NCBI GenBank assembly: GCA_016758965.1
Contig: JAEPRB010000123.1
Span: 1-64,000, forward strand
Length of the DNA stretch: 64,000 nucleotides
Direction of reading: 5' to 3'
From: Circinella minor
Taxonomy: Eukaryota; Mucoromycota; Mucoromycetes; Mucorales; Lichtheimiaceae
The notes below the pieces were generated by a model, which saw only the letters and a list, made by a program, of their open reading frames with translations, made no database searches and had not been told where the DNA came from. The position numbers were made by a program, and so were the translations under genes. Positions 36,267 through 47,075 of the stretch are shown here, piece by piece (the first letter of the stretch is position 1; every line of letters starts with the position of its first letter).

Positions 36267-37212
36267 GTAAGCTGATAACTGAGTAAAATAATAACTTATC
36301 AGAGTTAATAAATTCATTTCCGAATCATTTATTGTTTATCAAAAAAAAAAAAAAAAAATTTGGTGTCATCAAATAGTGAGCGATATAGAGAAGAACTAGT
36401 ACGTATCTGAAGTAGGCTAGCTTTTGGTACGTATGTTAATATTACTATTTAGAGCTGCATAATTGCTTACTACTATGAAGTACTCTTTGGGAATTCATAG
36501 CTCAGGTATTCTGCTGAAAGACGTGTAAATCTGTCAGATGCGTTCGAGAAGGTATATAAGATATGACTGGGTATTGATATATCCTTTTCAATTGACTCTA
36601 CTAAAATCATCTTACTTTTGATAGCTTTTATATATTTTGTTACCCTTTTATTATACATCACAATTGAACTTGTGCAACCTATTGATATATCCATAAAGAT
36701 CATATATTATACTCTGTGTGCTCAATGTAAATAATGAATATGAGCCACTTATTGTTTTTTTTAATAATGTAACTCCTATTATTGTCACCGCTTTTACTGC
36801 AGTAGTGAATCATAGAAGCAGTATTGCTATCCCATCTTAAAAATATCTTATTATTATTACTACGTAACACTATATAATTTTTATTGAATTATACATTCAC
36901 AAACCTATTATACAGATTTGGGCAGTATTGCTATCAGGCGCAAAGTGTCTTTTTTTTTGGGGGGGTAGAAGACCCGAACTTGCAGCGAGTTTTCTGTTGA
37001 ATGACATGAACGAAAGCGAGGCAGGCAGTTCTTGGTCTATATTATTAAAATAATTGGTGTTAAAGAGAAAGAATAACTGACATCATGATAACTGACATAG
37101 GACTAAAAAATATTTTTTTTAATTCCAGACTTTCACTGGCGACGTGGCATTCTGGTTTTTTTCTTTCTTTTGGATATTCAAACTCTACAATCAAACTCTA
37201 CAAAGATACTTG
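36267..37212. other. Repeated non-coding DNA of the composite locus
   Basis: Homologous to 43770-44795. It contains an inverted copy (36931-36953) of the sequence at 33894-33916, sharing the core CAGGCGC(G/A)AAG(C/T)GTC, followed by T and G runs. No gene seen. Confidence 0.5.
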
Positions 37213-38285
37213 CAAGCTGTTGTGGGAAGGCTTCTGAAGGAGCTGTTAATGACCATCATCATGAACAGTGATTTTAGAGGGAAATGCTAGGATTCCGGGA
37301 GGTTCAATGACCAAGCCAGTCTTCCTTGTCTATACAACAGCTTGTCTATTCTATGAGCGACGGTTTTACGTACATGCGATGTAAAGTAGATAGCATTGAA
37401 GATTGATGGGCTCTTTGCGAAGGCACCTAGCGGCAACTGCAGTCTCAGCTATTGTGGGTCTACTTTTTTTTTGCATTATTCATTACATCACGATCCAATT
37501 AAGGGAACAAGGGTAAGCAGTGCTCACAGTACTTAAACTAGTTCATTACTGACGTGTACTTTTTATATACTTTTTTTTATATACTTAATTCCGAGAGTGA
37601 CAAGCTGTTGTGGGAAGGCTTCTGAAGGAGCTGGTAATGACCATCATCATGAACAGTGACTTTAGAGGGAAATGCTAGGATTCCGGGAGGTTCAATGACC
37701 AAGCCAGTCTTCCTTGTCTATACAACAGCTTGTCTATTCTATGAGCGACGGTTTTACGTACATGCGATGTAAAGTAGATAGCATTGAAGATTGATGGGCT
37801 TTTTGCGAAGGCACCTAGCGGCAACTGCAGTCTCAGCTATTGTGGGTCTACTTTTTTTTTTGCATTATTCATTACATCACGATACAATTGAGGGAACAAG
37901 GGTAAGCAGTGCTCACAGTACTTAAACTAGTTCATTACTGACGTGTACTTTTTATATACTTTTTTTTTATATACTTAATTCCGAGAGTGACAAGCTGTTG
38001 TGGGAAGGCTTCTGAAGGAGCTGTTAATGACCATCATCATGAACAGTGATTTTAGAGGGAAATGCTAGGATTCCGGGAGGTTCAATGACCAAGCCAGTCT
38101 TCCTTGTCTATACAACAGTTTGTCTATTCTATGAGCGACGGTTTTACGTACATGGGATGTAAAGTAGATAGCATTGAAGATTGATGGGCTCTTTGCGAAG
38201 GCACCTAGCGGCAACCGCAGTCTCAGCTATTGTGGGTCTACTTCTCTGCACTCCTTATTACATGGCACCTCTGTGAGGTTCTTGT
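37213..38285. repeat. Three tandem units of about 389 bp
   Basis: Units begin at 37213, 37601 and 37991 with CAAGCTGTTGTGGGAAGG, giving periods of 388 and 390 bp. The third unit stops being similar after about 38244. Units 1 and 2 are nearly identical, so the amplification is recent. On the minus strand each unit corresponds to the 102-aa frame at 44781-45089, but with TAG and TGA stops, so the units are dead copies of that coding segment. Confidence 0.88.
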
Positions 38286-38540
38286 CCACAACTCGAAGAA
38301 AAAGGTGTAACAAGTTCACAAGATTCATGGATAAATTTGTTCTCATTACGAATAATTTGAATTGTAACACCTGATTATGATAATACATATTACACACATT
38401 ATTTATTATCACATATTTCTGTTATTAAAGCAAAGACATGTTTTTTTTTTGCCTTTCCCAATAATATAAATATATCCTCTCTTAAGTATTTCAAATAAAA
38501 TTCTTTTTTCAGCACTATTTTTACTTTATCAATCTTTTAC

Positions 38541-38823
38541 GTTGAAATTTATATATTTATTAAGACGAAATTAAGTGAGCACGCGCTGATCTCAGCCTAT
38601 TGCTCTCGTCAGTTCAGAAAGAAAAAACAAAGCTCGGTCCTGAAAAACCTGCTGGGCAGCAGGAAAAAGGGGTGGGAAGGATAAAAATAAAAAGGAAAAG
38701 TGCTTATAAATGAGAGAATATTGCAGTGATGTACTAGGAAATAAATAGAAATAAAATAAAGAAGAAATCTAGTGCGGAGTGCATTCAAAGGGGTAATGAG
38801 AAGAAGTATTAGTATCAGTTTGC

Positions 38824-38857
<34 letters not shown>

Positions 38858-39041
38858 TGTATAGGTAATTTATGATGTTACTGGTGATGCGGAAAAAGGC
38901 TTGGCTGATGGTTTAATCCATTCGAGAAAGAGTTGTCCAAATTGTCGATATGTTGATGATGATGATGTGGTGTATTGATCTGGACGACATGTACGGTGCC
39001 ATTGATGTAAAAGGTAGCATACTTTAGGCCATACTATGTTG
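38541..39041. other. About 500-bp insertion between 15-bp direct repeats
   Basis: TTATCAATCTTTTAC occurs at about 38526-38540 and again at 39042-39056. The flanking DNA on the outer sides is contiguous in the homologous block near 45725, so the segment between is an insertion. It contains a 30-base T run and a short plus-strand frame after a splice-like TATAG that ends KSCPNCRYVDDDD, resembling the end of a RING finger. No complete gene. Confidence 0.55.
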
Positions 39042-39055
39042 TTATCAATCTTTTA

Positions 39056-39219
39056 CAGTAAAACCCCGCTTTTTGCACCCTCGATTTTTGCACACCCCCA
39101 CCTTTTGATCACAATCCCATTTTGATTTTTTATGTTTTCGACCCCACTTTTTGCACACCTCCGCTTTTTGCACTACTTTCAAGCCAAAACTCACCTGTGC
39201 AAAATACGGGGCTCAACTG
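39056..39219. mobile_element. Pogo/Tigger-like MITE, 164 bp
   Basis: The left end is TA-CAGTAAAACCCCG and the right end on the other strand TA-CAGTTGAGCCCCG, with TA on both sides. Inside are several CTTTTTGCAC-type motifs in the same orientation, possibly transposase-binding subrepeats. The homologous block at 45725 lacks this insertion. Confidence 0.75.
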
Positions 39220-41187
39220 TAGTCTTTTAACAATCAAATGACGGATCTGATAATAGTTTTTATCGAGCAAAAAATCTCATAAAACGTATTATTTTTTGGA
39301 TTTAGATGTACAGAATACTGTTGGATATAAGAACTAACTCCCATAACCTAAATTCCTATGTATAGTTTTGGTTCAAGTGTAATTATATATTATACCTTTC
39401 TTTTACAAAGTACTATAATCAGACATTGAACATTTCAATATACGTACTGTATGATATAATGCACAGCATTAGTAGTTAACGAATTGTCAAATGTGTCTAT
39501 CATATCATACTAACCATAGTATTTATCATTGTTTCTATAATTATGACAATGGAATCTTATTGGTATAAGGAAAAGAAAGTAGTTTGAATAATGAGATGTC
39601 GTCAAAAACTCATTCACATTATTTTTCTTAGCGATGCTTTTCAGCTACATATTCGTATCTTTATAAAGTTTTAAGAAAAGCGTTTATGTTTTTGCCATCT
39701 TGATCAGATTATCAATTACTTTGATTTGTTAATCCATCATTTATCTATTTTGAACTTTTCAACAACAAAACAAAATCAAAAGAAGTATACCTACCAGTAT
39801 TTTTTTTGAATATAATGATACCACGTGGATGGTTTCCAGCTCTTAAATATTTTGTATTTACATAGCAGGTCATTCTTCTTTTAAGATAAATTGAGGCATG
39901 ATGGGCATCATGCCGGGATTTGTTTTCTTACAAGACTAGTAACCAATAATAAAGGACTGTTATAAGTATATGTATTATCGAGTATTAGTAGTAGTAGAAT
40001 CAAAAGGTCAAAAAAAATTATCATTGATACCGGGAAATTGATTTCCATGACAACAAGACCAATAGTCATTTTTCAATAATGGCAATTCCTTTATTTCAAT
40101 TATTTCATAATATAGTGTGATGATTCGTATCAACAAGGAATAACAATATATGATTCTAATCAAAAATTTAGTCGACGTGTTACTATAATGTACACGTTTT
40201 TTACACCGTCCAATTATTTTACCTTCTGTTGCTACGTAATTAAGTTTCTCAGTTCTTCTGGATTCATGCTCTTTTCAAAAAAATATAATGTATAATAGTT
40301 TCTATAGCAGCCTATTTCTACATTCTTTATATAAAGTTTTGTGAATATTAGGCAAACGCTTCTTTAATTTATTTTACAATCAATTATTATTTTATTCCTT
40401 ACGTACTGTCGAGATTTAATATTGTCATATGAGGATTCATCCGTTCGAGTTCAATGTGTAGAGGCACTAACCATATTCGCCAGGCCATTTTGAGCGTTGT
40501 ATAAAACGTGGTGCTCTTTTCCTCTATGCTTGTTAATTGCTTTTTGATGGAATTATTACTTTAAAAAGTATCAATTAAAAAAAGGTTTCAAACAATAACA
40601 AAGCGTCTTTTTATTTGGTACGTAGAAGAATAGAGGTGTGCATAAAAAGAGATAAAAAAAAAGCACATGAATGCTGCTGAGAAAAAAAAACAGGTTTTTT
40701 TTGTTGCATCGGATCAAAAAATAACACGACCGATTTTCAGCGGCGCGTTTTTTTTCTACCAACAAAACAACCAAGAACAGAAAGGTACATGACGGATAAA
40801 AACCGTTGAAAACAAAGGCTTTTTCGTTATCTACGTATGGTTTCTTGGGTTTTTTTTTTCAGTACCAGAATTCCGTGGTTTGGCTATAGCAGACGAAAAT
40901 CGATAACATATCACATAAAAGAATGGACAAGGACAAACGTTTCTGTTTATCTTTGTTTTCGTTGATTTTACTCAGTGAACCACCGTTTTGGACGGAAAAC
41001 AATAGAAAAAAAAAACCGGTTTTTGCATCTTATTGTTCTTTACATAAGAGATTCATGCTGCCTTTAAAAAATATGTTTCTTATACCTTACTAAATATAAG
41101 TAACCATTCGGTTGGAAGCTTTATTTAAGCATGAGATTTTTCATTAAATAAGATATTACCTTTACTTTTTTATTCTCATTTATAACT
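39220..41187. other. Gene-poor spacer
   Basis: The first 200 bp match 45727-45890. The rest is AT-rich with no recognisable gene. The last 100 bp form the promoter and leader of the intact family gene. Confidence 0.5.
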
Positions 41188-43102
41188 ATGCCTCCAAAAA
41201 GAAAAAACACGAAACTTTTGAAAGCTCTCACTGATGTCACTGACGAAAGACTACTATTACAAGCTGCTATTGATAAAAGCCGACTAAAAGAATTAACTGG
41301 TGATGTATGTATACAAAATTGTGACATTTCTACGTATTAGGGATTTTATATTGGAGACAATTTAGGATTGATTGTTTTAGAGAAACAAAGTAACTAAGTC
41401 TATTTTATAGGTTTTGAATGTAGAAGAAGGCGTTGGAAGTAGAAAAAAAGATAAAAGAAAGGAGACGAAGCGAGAAAAATATTACAAAATGTAAGGACTG
41501 ACTGTATTCAAGTTTGTATATTGATTTATGTTCCAAATATCTAACATAATTTATACGCAGCTTATATAAAAATGAAATCAAAGACAAGTCCATGACTTCA
41601 CAAAACAAAAAAGGAATTGTGAAAAGAAGAAAGCTACACCACGTTGAAGACAATAATATTAATAGTGTAGTGAAAAAGTTAAAACTCGTAAGTTTTCAAA
41701 AAAAAAAAAAAATTATATATAATCTTGTAGAGATAGATAAGCTAAAGTAGACGAAAACATTTATTAGGTAAGAGATAACAAATCTCTCAAAGATGCATAC
41801 CAACAAGCGTGTAAAATGAAACCGAAAACAAGAAAAGAAGAAACAGTTCTTCGAATCTATAATTTTATGTAGGTAAAAAAAAAGAGTCTGAGATGATGAA
41901 AGACCAATTGCTAACTATTTTATGTTATTTAGTCTACAAATATACATTGAAAAACCGTGGGTTTTATCAAAAGAATACAGAAACTTGTATTCAGAGTTTG
42001 ATTTGCAAGTCAAGTTTTGGGGATTTGTTTTTGAGACCTGGTTCGGAGAGAATCAAAACATCATGTTACATTGGTACGTAATCTCAAAAAAAAAAAAAAA
42101 CAAAATCGTACGACTATATCAAAAATATACTTTTCCATTCTAACTAATTGAGATTCTTCAATCATTTATCTATAGGGGTGATACGATGAGTACACCATGC
42201 AAAAATATGAACCTTAGGTTCAAATTTGATTTACGATTGTTAGTATGGAAAGAAGATGGTCCGATTTTTGACGGCGGCACCGGAGAAGTAGCCAGAAGAG
42301 CTACACAAGCTAAATTATTTTCAGATAGGCTGAAATCTGTTCTCGCGACAAAATGCCATCTGAATGATTTTTTGAAAGCTGCAACGTATTTACAAGAAAG
42401 TGAAATAACAGAAATCAAACTTCCTATTGTTCAAATAATGGGCCTTGATGCACATTTATGTGTATTACGATTAGATGGAAAAAAAGCATATGTTCTTGAA
42501 GAAGTATGTGCGTTCCCCTTCCCAAGCTCGTTAGGCGGAATTCGATCGGGTGCCATAGAAAATTTAATTAATGGGCTTTCAAATATCGAGGTAAGACATA
42601 CTTGAACAGATTTTACGTAGTTCTGTTTCACCTAATCTTTTTACCTATTTTTTAGAGCCTTTTATTAAATCTCGAACGAGTTTATGAAGAATCAAGATAT
42701 TGTCAAGAAGACAGTATGGAAAGAGTATCGCGTGGTAACAAAAGAGCTAAAAAATTTTCTTGCGAGAGTTGGACAACTGGTGTTTTACTGAATGATGATG
42801 AGGAAGAAGAAGAAGAAGGAAGTGAAGAAGAAGGAAGTGAAGAAGAAGGAAGTGAAGACGAAGGAAGTGAAGACGAAGGAAGTGAAGACGAAGGAAGTGA
42901 AGACGAAGGAAGTGAAGAAGATGAAGATGAAGAAAATGAAGATGAAAATGAAGAAGATGGAGAGAAAGAAGAGGAAGAAGAGGAAGAAGATAAAGAAGCA
43001 CACGAAAATGAAGAAGAAGATAAAGAAGAGGAAGATAAAGAAGATGAAGATGAAGAAAGTGAAGATGAGGAAACACACGAAAATGAAGAACAAGAAGTCT
43101 GA
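41188..43102 (+). CDS. Intact member of an unrecognised family (475 aa, acidic tail)
   Basis: Seven exons join in phase: 41188-41304, 41411-41490, 41561-41687, 41768-41868, 41933-42073, 42176-42590 and 42656-43102. All introns are GT-AG and 64-106 bp. The N-terminus is basic (MPPKRKNTKLLKAL; later GSRKKDKRKETKREKYYK), suggesting nuclear or nucleic-acid contact. The middle is aromatic-rich and well conserved between copies (LQVKFWGFVFETWFGEN; LRLLVWKEDGPIFDGGTGEV). The block LPIVQIMGLDAHLCVL...EEVCAFPFPSSL is the best conserved. The C-terminal 90 residues are almost all Glu, Asp, Ser and Lys, starting with seven 5-residue repeats of G-S-E-(E/D)-E type. I do not know the function. It is the only one of three copies in the window that is open from start to stop. 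Confidence 0.75.
42818..42922 (+). repeat. 15-bp coding minisatellite in the acidic tail
   Basis: Seven units of GGAAGTGAAGA(A/C)GAA. Each adds Gly-Ser-Glu-Glu/Asp-Glu without a frame change. Copies A and C have much shorter acidic tails, so this is a recent expansion in copy B. Confidence 0.85.
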
Positions 43103-43329
43103 TCGAGAGTAAAAAATAAAAATGCTTAAATAAAGAAGATAATTCAAACAGTGACAAAATGATTGAAAAAAGAAACAAACATCAACAATACATAATAAAA
43201 CATATACTTTTTCTTCATACCCAATAAACTAAAATAAAGAATACTCTGCCCATTGCTGTCATTTTTATTGCGATTGAACGACTTGACTATAAACTATAAT
43301 GAAAATCTATCTTTAATTAACTAAATTAA

Positions 43330-43769
43330 ATGAAGGTTGAGGGGGTAATACATATTCAAGTACGTATTTTTGCAAAAATAGTTTTATCTCATAGTAATTC
43401 TATCATCATCAACAACGAACTAGCTTCAGATCCTCTTTGTTTCTTGATGTTGTATTTAGGTCCTTGTACTTTTAAACACTTATTTGACTATGTAAGTAAG
43501 AACCAGTCTTTGACGTGGTCAAGTCTTCCGAACAGTGCTTAGTACTGTTCCGTAAATTGTATTGCGATGTAACTGCAGTAACATTCGTCATATCCGACAT
43601 CCGCTGATTCAACAATAAATCCAAAAAAATGGTAATGTGCATTTTATTTTTAAAGTTGCTTATAAAAGAACAACAGGATAATGAATTGATTTATTTCAGG
43701 ATAGCAAGTCAATAAGTGTGATACGTAAACATTATTCTAATCAACTCGAAGATTCATCCAAATTTCTAG
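43330..43769 (+). pseudogene. Second locus gene, copy B fragment
   Basis: Homologous to 35950-36266. It opens at a Met (MKVEGVIHIQVRIFAK), passes YLGPCTFKHLFDYVSKNQS, then loses the frame because one T is missing relative to copy A (CAGTCTTTGACG against CAGTCTTTTGACG). Its last exon (about 43701-43769) keeps a frame that copy A has lost (DSKSISVIRKHYSNQLEDSS). Each copy is broken at a different place, so the ancestral gene can be inferred to have been functional. Confidence 0.45.
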
Positions 43770-44780
43770 GTAAGCTGATAACTGAGTAAAATAATAACTT
43801 ATCAGAGTTAATAAATTCATTTCCGATCATTTATTGTTTATCAAAAAAAAAAAAAAAACATTTTGGTGTCATCAAATAGTGAGCGATATAGAGAAGAACT
43901 AGTACGTATCTGAAGTAGGTTGGATTTTGGTCGCAAGTTAAACGTTGCTTTTTTTGGAGGTGCAGTTGCATATTAATACTATGTAGAGCTGCATAATCGT
44001 TTATTACTATGAAGTACTCTTTGGGGATTCATTCTTGTGAATTCATAGCTCAAGTATTCTGCTGATCTGATAGAAGTGTAAATCTTTCAGATGCATACGA
44101 ATGACTAGGTATTAATATATATTCTTTTCAATTTATTCTACTAATATCATCTTACTTTTAATATCTTTTATATAGTTTGTTGCTTTTTTATTACACATCA
44201 GAAACTAACTTGAGCAACCTGTTGATATTAATATCGATAATTATCATTTATTATACTTTGCGTTCTCAATGAAATAATGAGCTACTTTCTCTTTTTTTTT
44301 ATCTATCAAAAATAGTGTAATTCCTATGATTGTCACCGCTTTTACTGCAGTAGTAAATTATAAAATCAGTATTGCTATCCAATCTAAAAAATATCTTATT
44401 ATTGTTACTACGTACGTACGTATGTAACACTATTTAATTTTTATTAAATTATACATTCACAAACCTATTACGTATACAACTTTGGACATCGTTGCTTTCA
44501 GGCGCAAAGTGTCTTTTTTTTGGGGGGGTGCAAAAAGAAAACCCCAACTTGCAGCGTGTTTTCTGTCGAATGACGCGAACGAAAGCGAGGCATGCAGTTC
44601 TTGCTCTATAGTATTAAAAAAAATAATAGCTTCTACACAATAAAAGAGAAAGAATAACTGACATCATGATAATTGACATACAACTGAAAAATATATTTTT
44701 AATTCCAGACGTTCACTAATGGAAATTCAGACGACGTTTTTTTTTCTTTTGGATAGGTATTCAAACTCTATAATCAAACT
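43770..44780. other. Repeated non-coding DNA of the composite locus
   Basis: Homologue of 36267-37212, with the CAGGCGCAAAGTGTC motif at about 44500. No gene seen. Confidence 0.5.
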
Positions 44781-45089
44781 CTACAAAGATACTTGCAAGC
44801 TATTGTTGGAAGGCTTCTGAATGGGCTGGTAATGACCATCATCATGAACAGTGGCTTTAGACGGAATTGCTAGGCTCCAGGAGGTTCCATGACCAAGCCA
44901 GTCTTCCTTGCTATGCAACAGCTTGTCTATTCTATGAGTTACGGTGTTACGTACATGGGATGTAAAGTAGATAGCATTGAAGATTGATGGGCTTTTTGGG
45001 AATGCCCCAGCGGCAGCTGCTATCTCAGCTATTGTAGGTCTACTTTTTTTTGCATTCTTCATTACATCACGATCCAATTCATGGAACAA
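44781..45089 (-). CDS. Third locus gene, antisense frame (102 aa, possibly a 3' exon)
   Basis: An open minus-strand frame reading MFHELDRDVMKNAKKSRPTI, AEIAAAAGAFPKSPSIFNAI, YFTSHVRNTVTHRIDKLLHS and EDWLGHGTSWSLAI. The composition is that of a real protein. The same segment exists as a decayed second unit at 45182-45440 and as three decayed units at 37213-38285. It may be the last exon of a longer gene, since no good promoter or upstream exon is evident. Function unknown. Confidence 0.45.
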   Translation of the reverse strand: MFHELDRDVMKNAKKSRPTIAEIAAAAGAFPKSPSIFNAIYFTSHVRNTVTHRIDKLLHSKEDWLGHGTSWSLAIPSKATVHDDGHYQPIQKPSNNSLQVSL

Positions 45090-45470
45090 GGGTAATCAGT
45101 AATCACAATATGTAAACTGGTTTGTTACTGACGCGTTCTTTTTATATACCTTTTCTTATATACTCAATTTTTAGAGTGGCAAGCTGTTGTGGGAAGGCTT
45201 CTGAATGAGCTGGTAATGACCATCATCGTGAACAGTGACTTTAGAGGGATAACTAGGACTCCGGGGGGCTCAATAGCCAATCCAGTCTTCCTTGTCTATA
45301 CAACAGCTTGTCTATTCTATGGGCGACGGCTTTGTATGGGATGGAAAGTAGATAGCATGGAAGATGATGGTCTCTATGCGAACGCCCCCTAGTGGCATCT
45401 GCGGTACCAACTACTGTGGGTCTACTTTTTTACATTCTTCATTACATGGTGCCCTTGTGAGCTTCTTGTC
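44795..45470. repeat. Two tandem units homologous to the 389-bp array
   Basis: Units begin near 44795 and 45181 with CAAGCT(A/G)TTGT(T/G)GGAAGG. They are more diverged from each other than units 1 and 2 of the other array. Confidence 0.8.
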
Positions 45471-46220
45471 CACAACTCGAAGAAAAAAATACAACAGTGA
45501 CAGAAGATTCATGGATAAAATGGTTCTCATTACGAACAATTCGAATTGTACTCCTGATTATGATAATAAATTATACATACATTTATATTTATTATCACAT
45601 ATTTCTGTTAGAGCAAAGACATATTTTTTGTATTTTGCCTTTCCCAATAATAATATTAATATCTCCACGATTATAGTAAATAAAATACTTTTTTTCCGTG
45701 CTATTTCCACTTTATTAATTTTTTAGTCTTTTAACAATCAAATGATACATAGATCTGATAATAGCAAAAAATCTCATAAAACTTATTATTTTTTGAATTT
45801 AGACGTACATAGTATTCTTGAATATAAGAACTAATTCCCACGATCTTAGTTCATATAGTTTATAGTTTTTGTCCAAATAGAGTTATATTGAAACAAACGT
45901 ATATATGAATCATAGCTTTATTGATTCTACTGTGATTATGGGTTAAACCGGTACTCAAGATATGTAAGGATTTGTACCGGTTTAGCGAATTGAAACACAG
46001 TCTCGAGCAAATATGTCCGCCAAGGACGCTGTGCTCAATTTGAGACGTTAAATAAAGTAAACCGAATTTTAAACGTATATTCTACATATTAGTACTAGCA
46101 AGGTAGTGGGGGTAGAGGGAATTTATGTAGAATAGACCGGAAAAATAACTATAATTAAATTAAGCTGTACAGATAAGATAAAAAAAAAATGACAGTTCAT
46201 ATAATGTAGTTTTGCTACTA
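45471..46220. other. Spacer with an ACCGGT hairpin
   Basis: Homology to the copy A block ends near 45890. A perfect 11-bp inverted repeat, TAAACCGGTAC/GTACCGGTTTA, lies at 45944-45954 and 45974-45984. A second, imperfect stem follows (CACAG...CTGTG, 45998-46033). Confidence 0.6.
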
Positions 46221-47075
46221 AGGTGCATCCTGACTTAAACCGTCAAAATATGGGGTGGAATAAGAATTGACAAAAAAATTGTCATAAATGAAGCTATAAA
46301 CGTTTTGAGCCGTAATATATGTTAATTGAAGTATTCTGAAGAGATGTTACGTAACAGCTTTTTAAAAAAAAAATTCTGTCGAGATTTGTTACTTCAAAGA
46401 TTTGTCAAAATATGCTATTTTACTTCTAAGTAAACCCAATATTTCAAGAAAGGGATAAGCACTATGTAACCTATAAACGTGGATGGTTTATGGTTACACA
46501 AGGTTGCTACTTTTTGATTATAGCTCCTGATTCTTACCATTCCATTTTCTTAACTATGGGAGGAAGTCTCAATAAAAAACAAAATAGATATGTATAAGAA
46601 CAAGAATAAAACACGAAAATAGCTGTTTCTAAATATTACTTGCGTAAAGATACTATCATCTATATCAACAAAAAAAAAAGAAATTCAAATGATTTCTAGG
46701 CTGTTGCTGAATAGCAACCAAATAAAAATATAACAGGATCTGCCATTTTTATTAAATAAACAAGTAGAACCAAGCTCTCACAGAAAATACTGCGGAAATA
46801 GCAGAAATCTCAAAGGGTACTATGAGAACTAAGCAACAAAGAAAAAAAAAGAAGTGGGATACTTCCTAATACTACACACGTTTATTCTATCAACTCTTTT
46901 CATCTTTTTTTTTTTTTTTTTATAAAATATATAATAAATTTCTATAGTACTTCACAGACTTATCTATGACTAGTGGAATTTTGACAGCCTCATTGGTGGC
47001 ACTATTATTATTATCGGCGGTATCTGAAAATACTTCAATTTTGGACAAATGACGGTTTAAAATCAGGATGCACCT
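46221..47075. mobile_element. Non-autonomous DNA transposon, TIR AGGTGCATCC, copy 1 (855 bp)
   Basis: The left end is AGGTGCATCCTGACTTAAAC and the right end on the opposite strand AGGTGCATCCTGATTTTAAA. TA dinucleotides flank both ends. The interior has no transposase frame. The right TA coincides with a TA native to isomerase intron 4, and isomerase sequence begins immediately after it. Confidence 0.82.

Noticed and set aside
37213..38285. CRISPR-like array
   Set aside because: Unit length near 389 bp with no short repeat/spacer structure, in a eukaryotic genome; it is tandem duplication of a coding segment.
42747..43178. Long minus-strand and alternative-frame open stretches over the acidic tail
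   Set aside because: They are by-products of the GAA/GAC repeats that code the acidic tail of the plus-strand gene.
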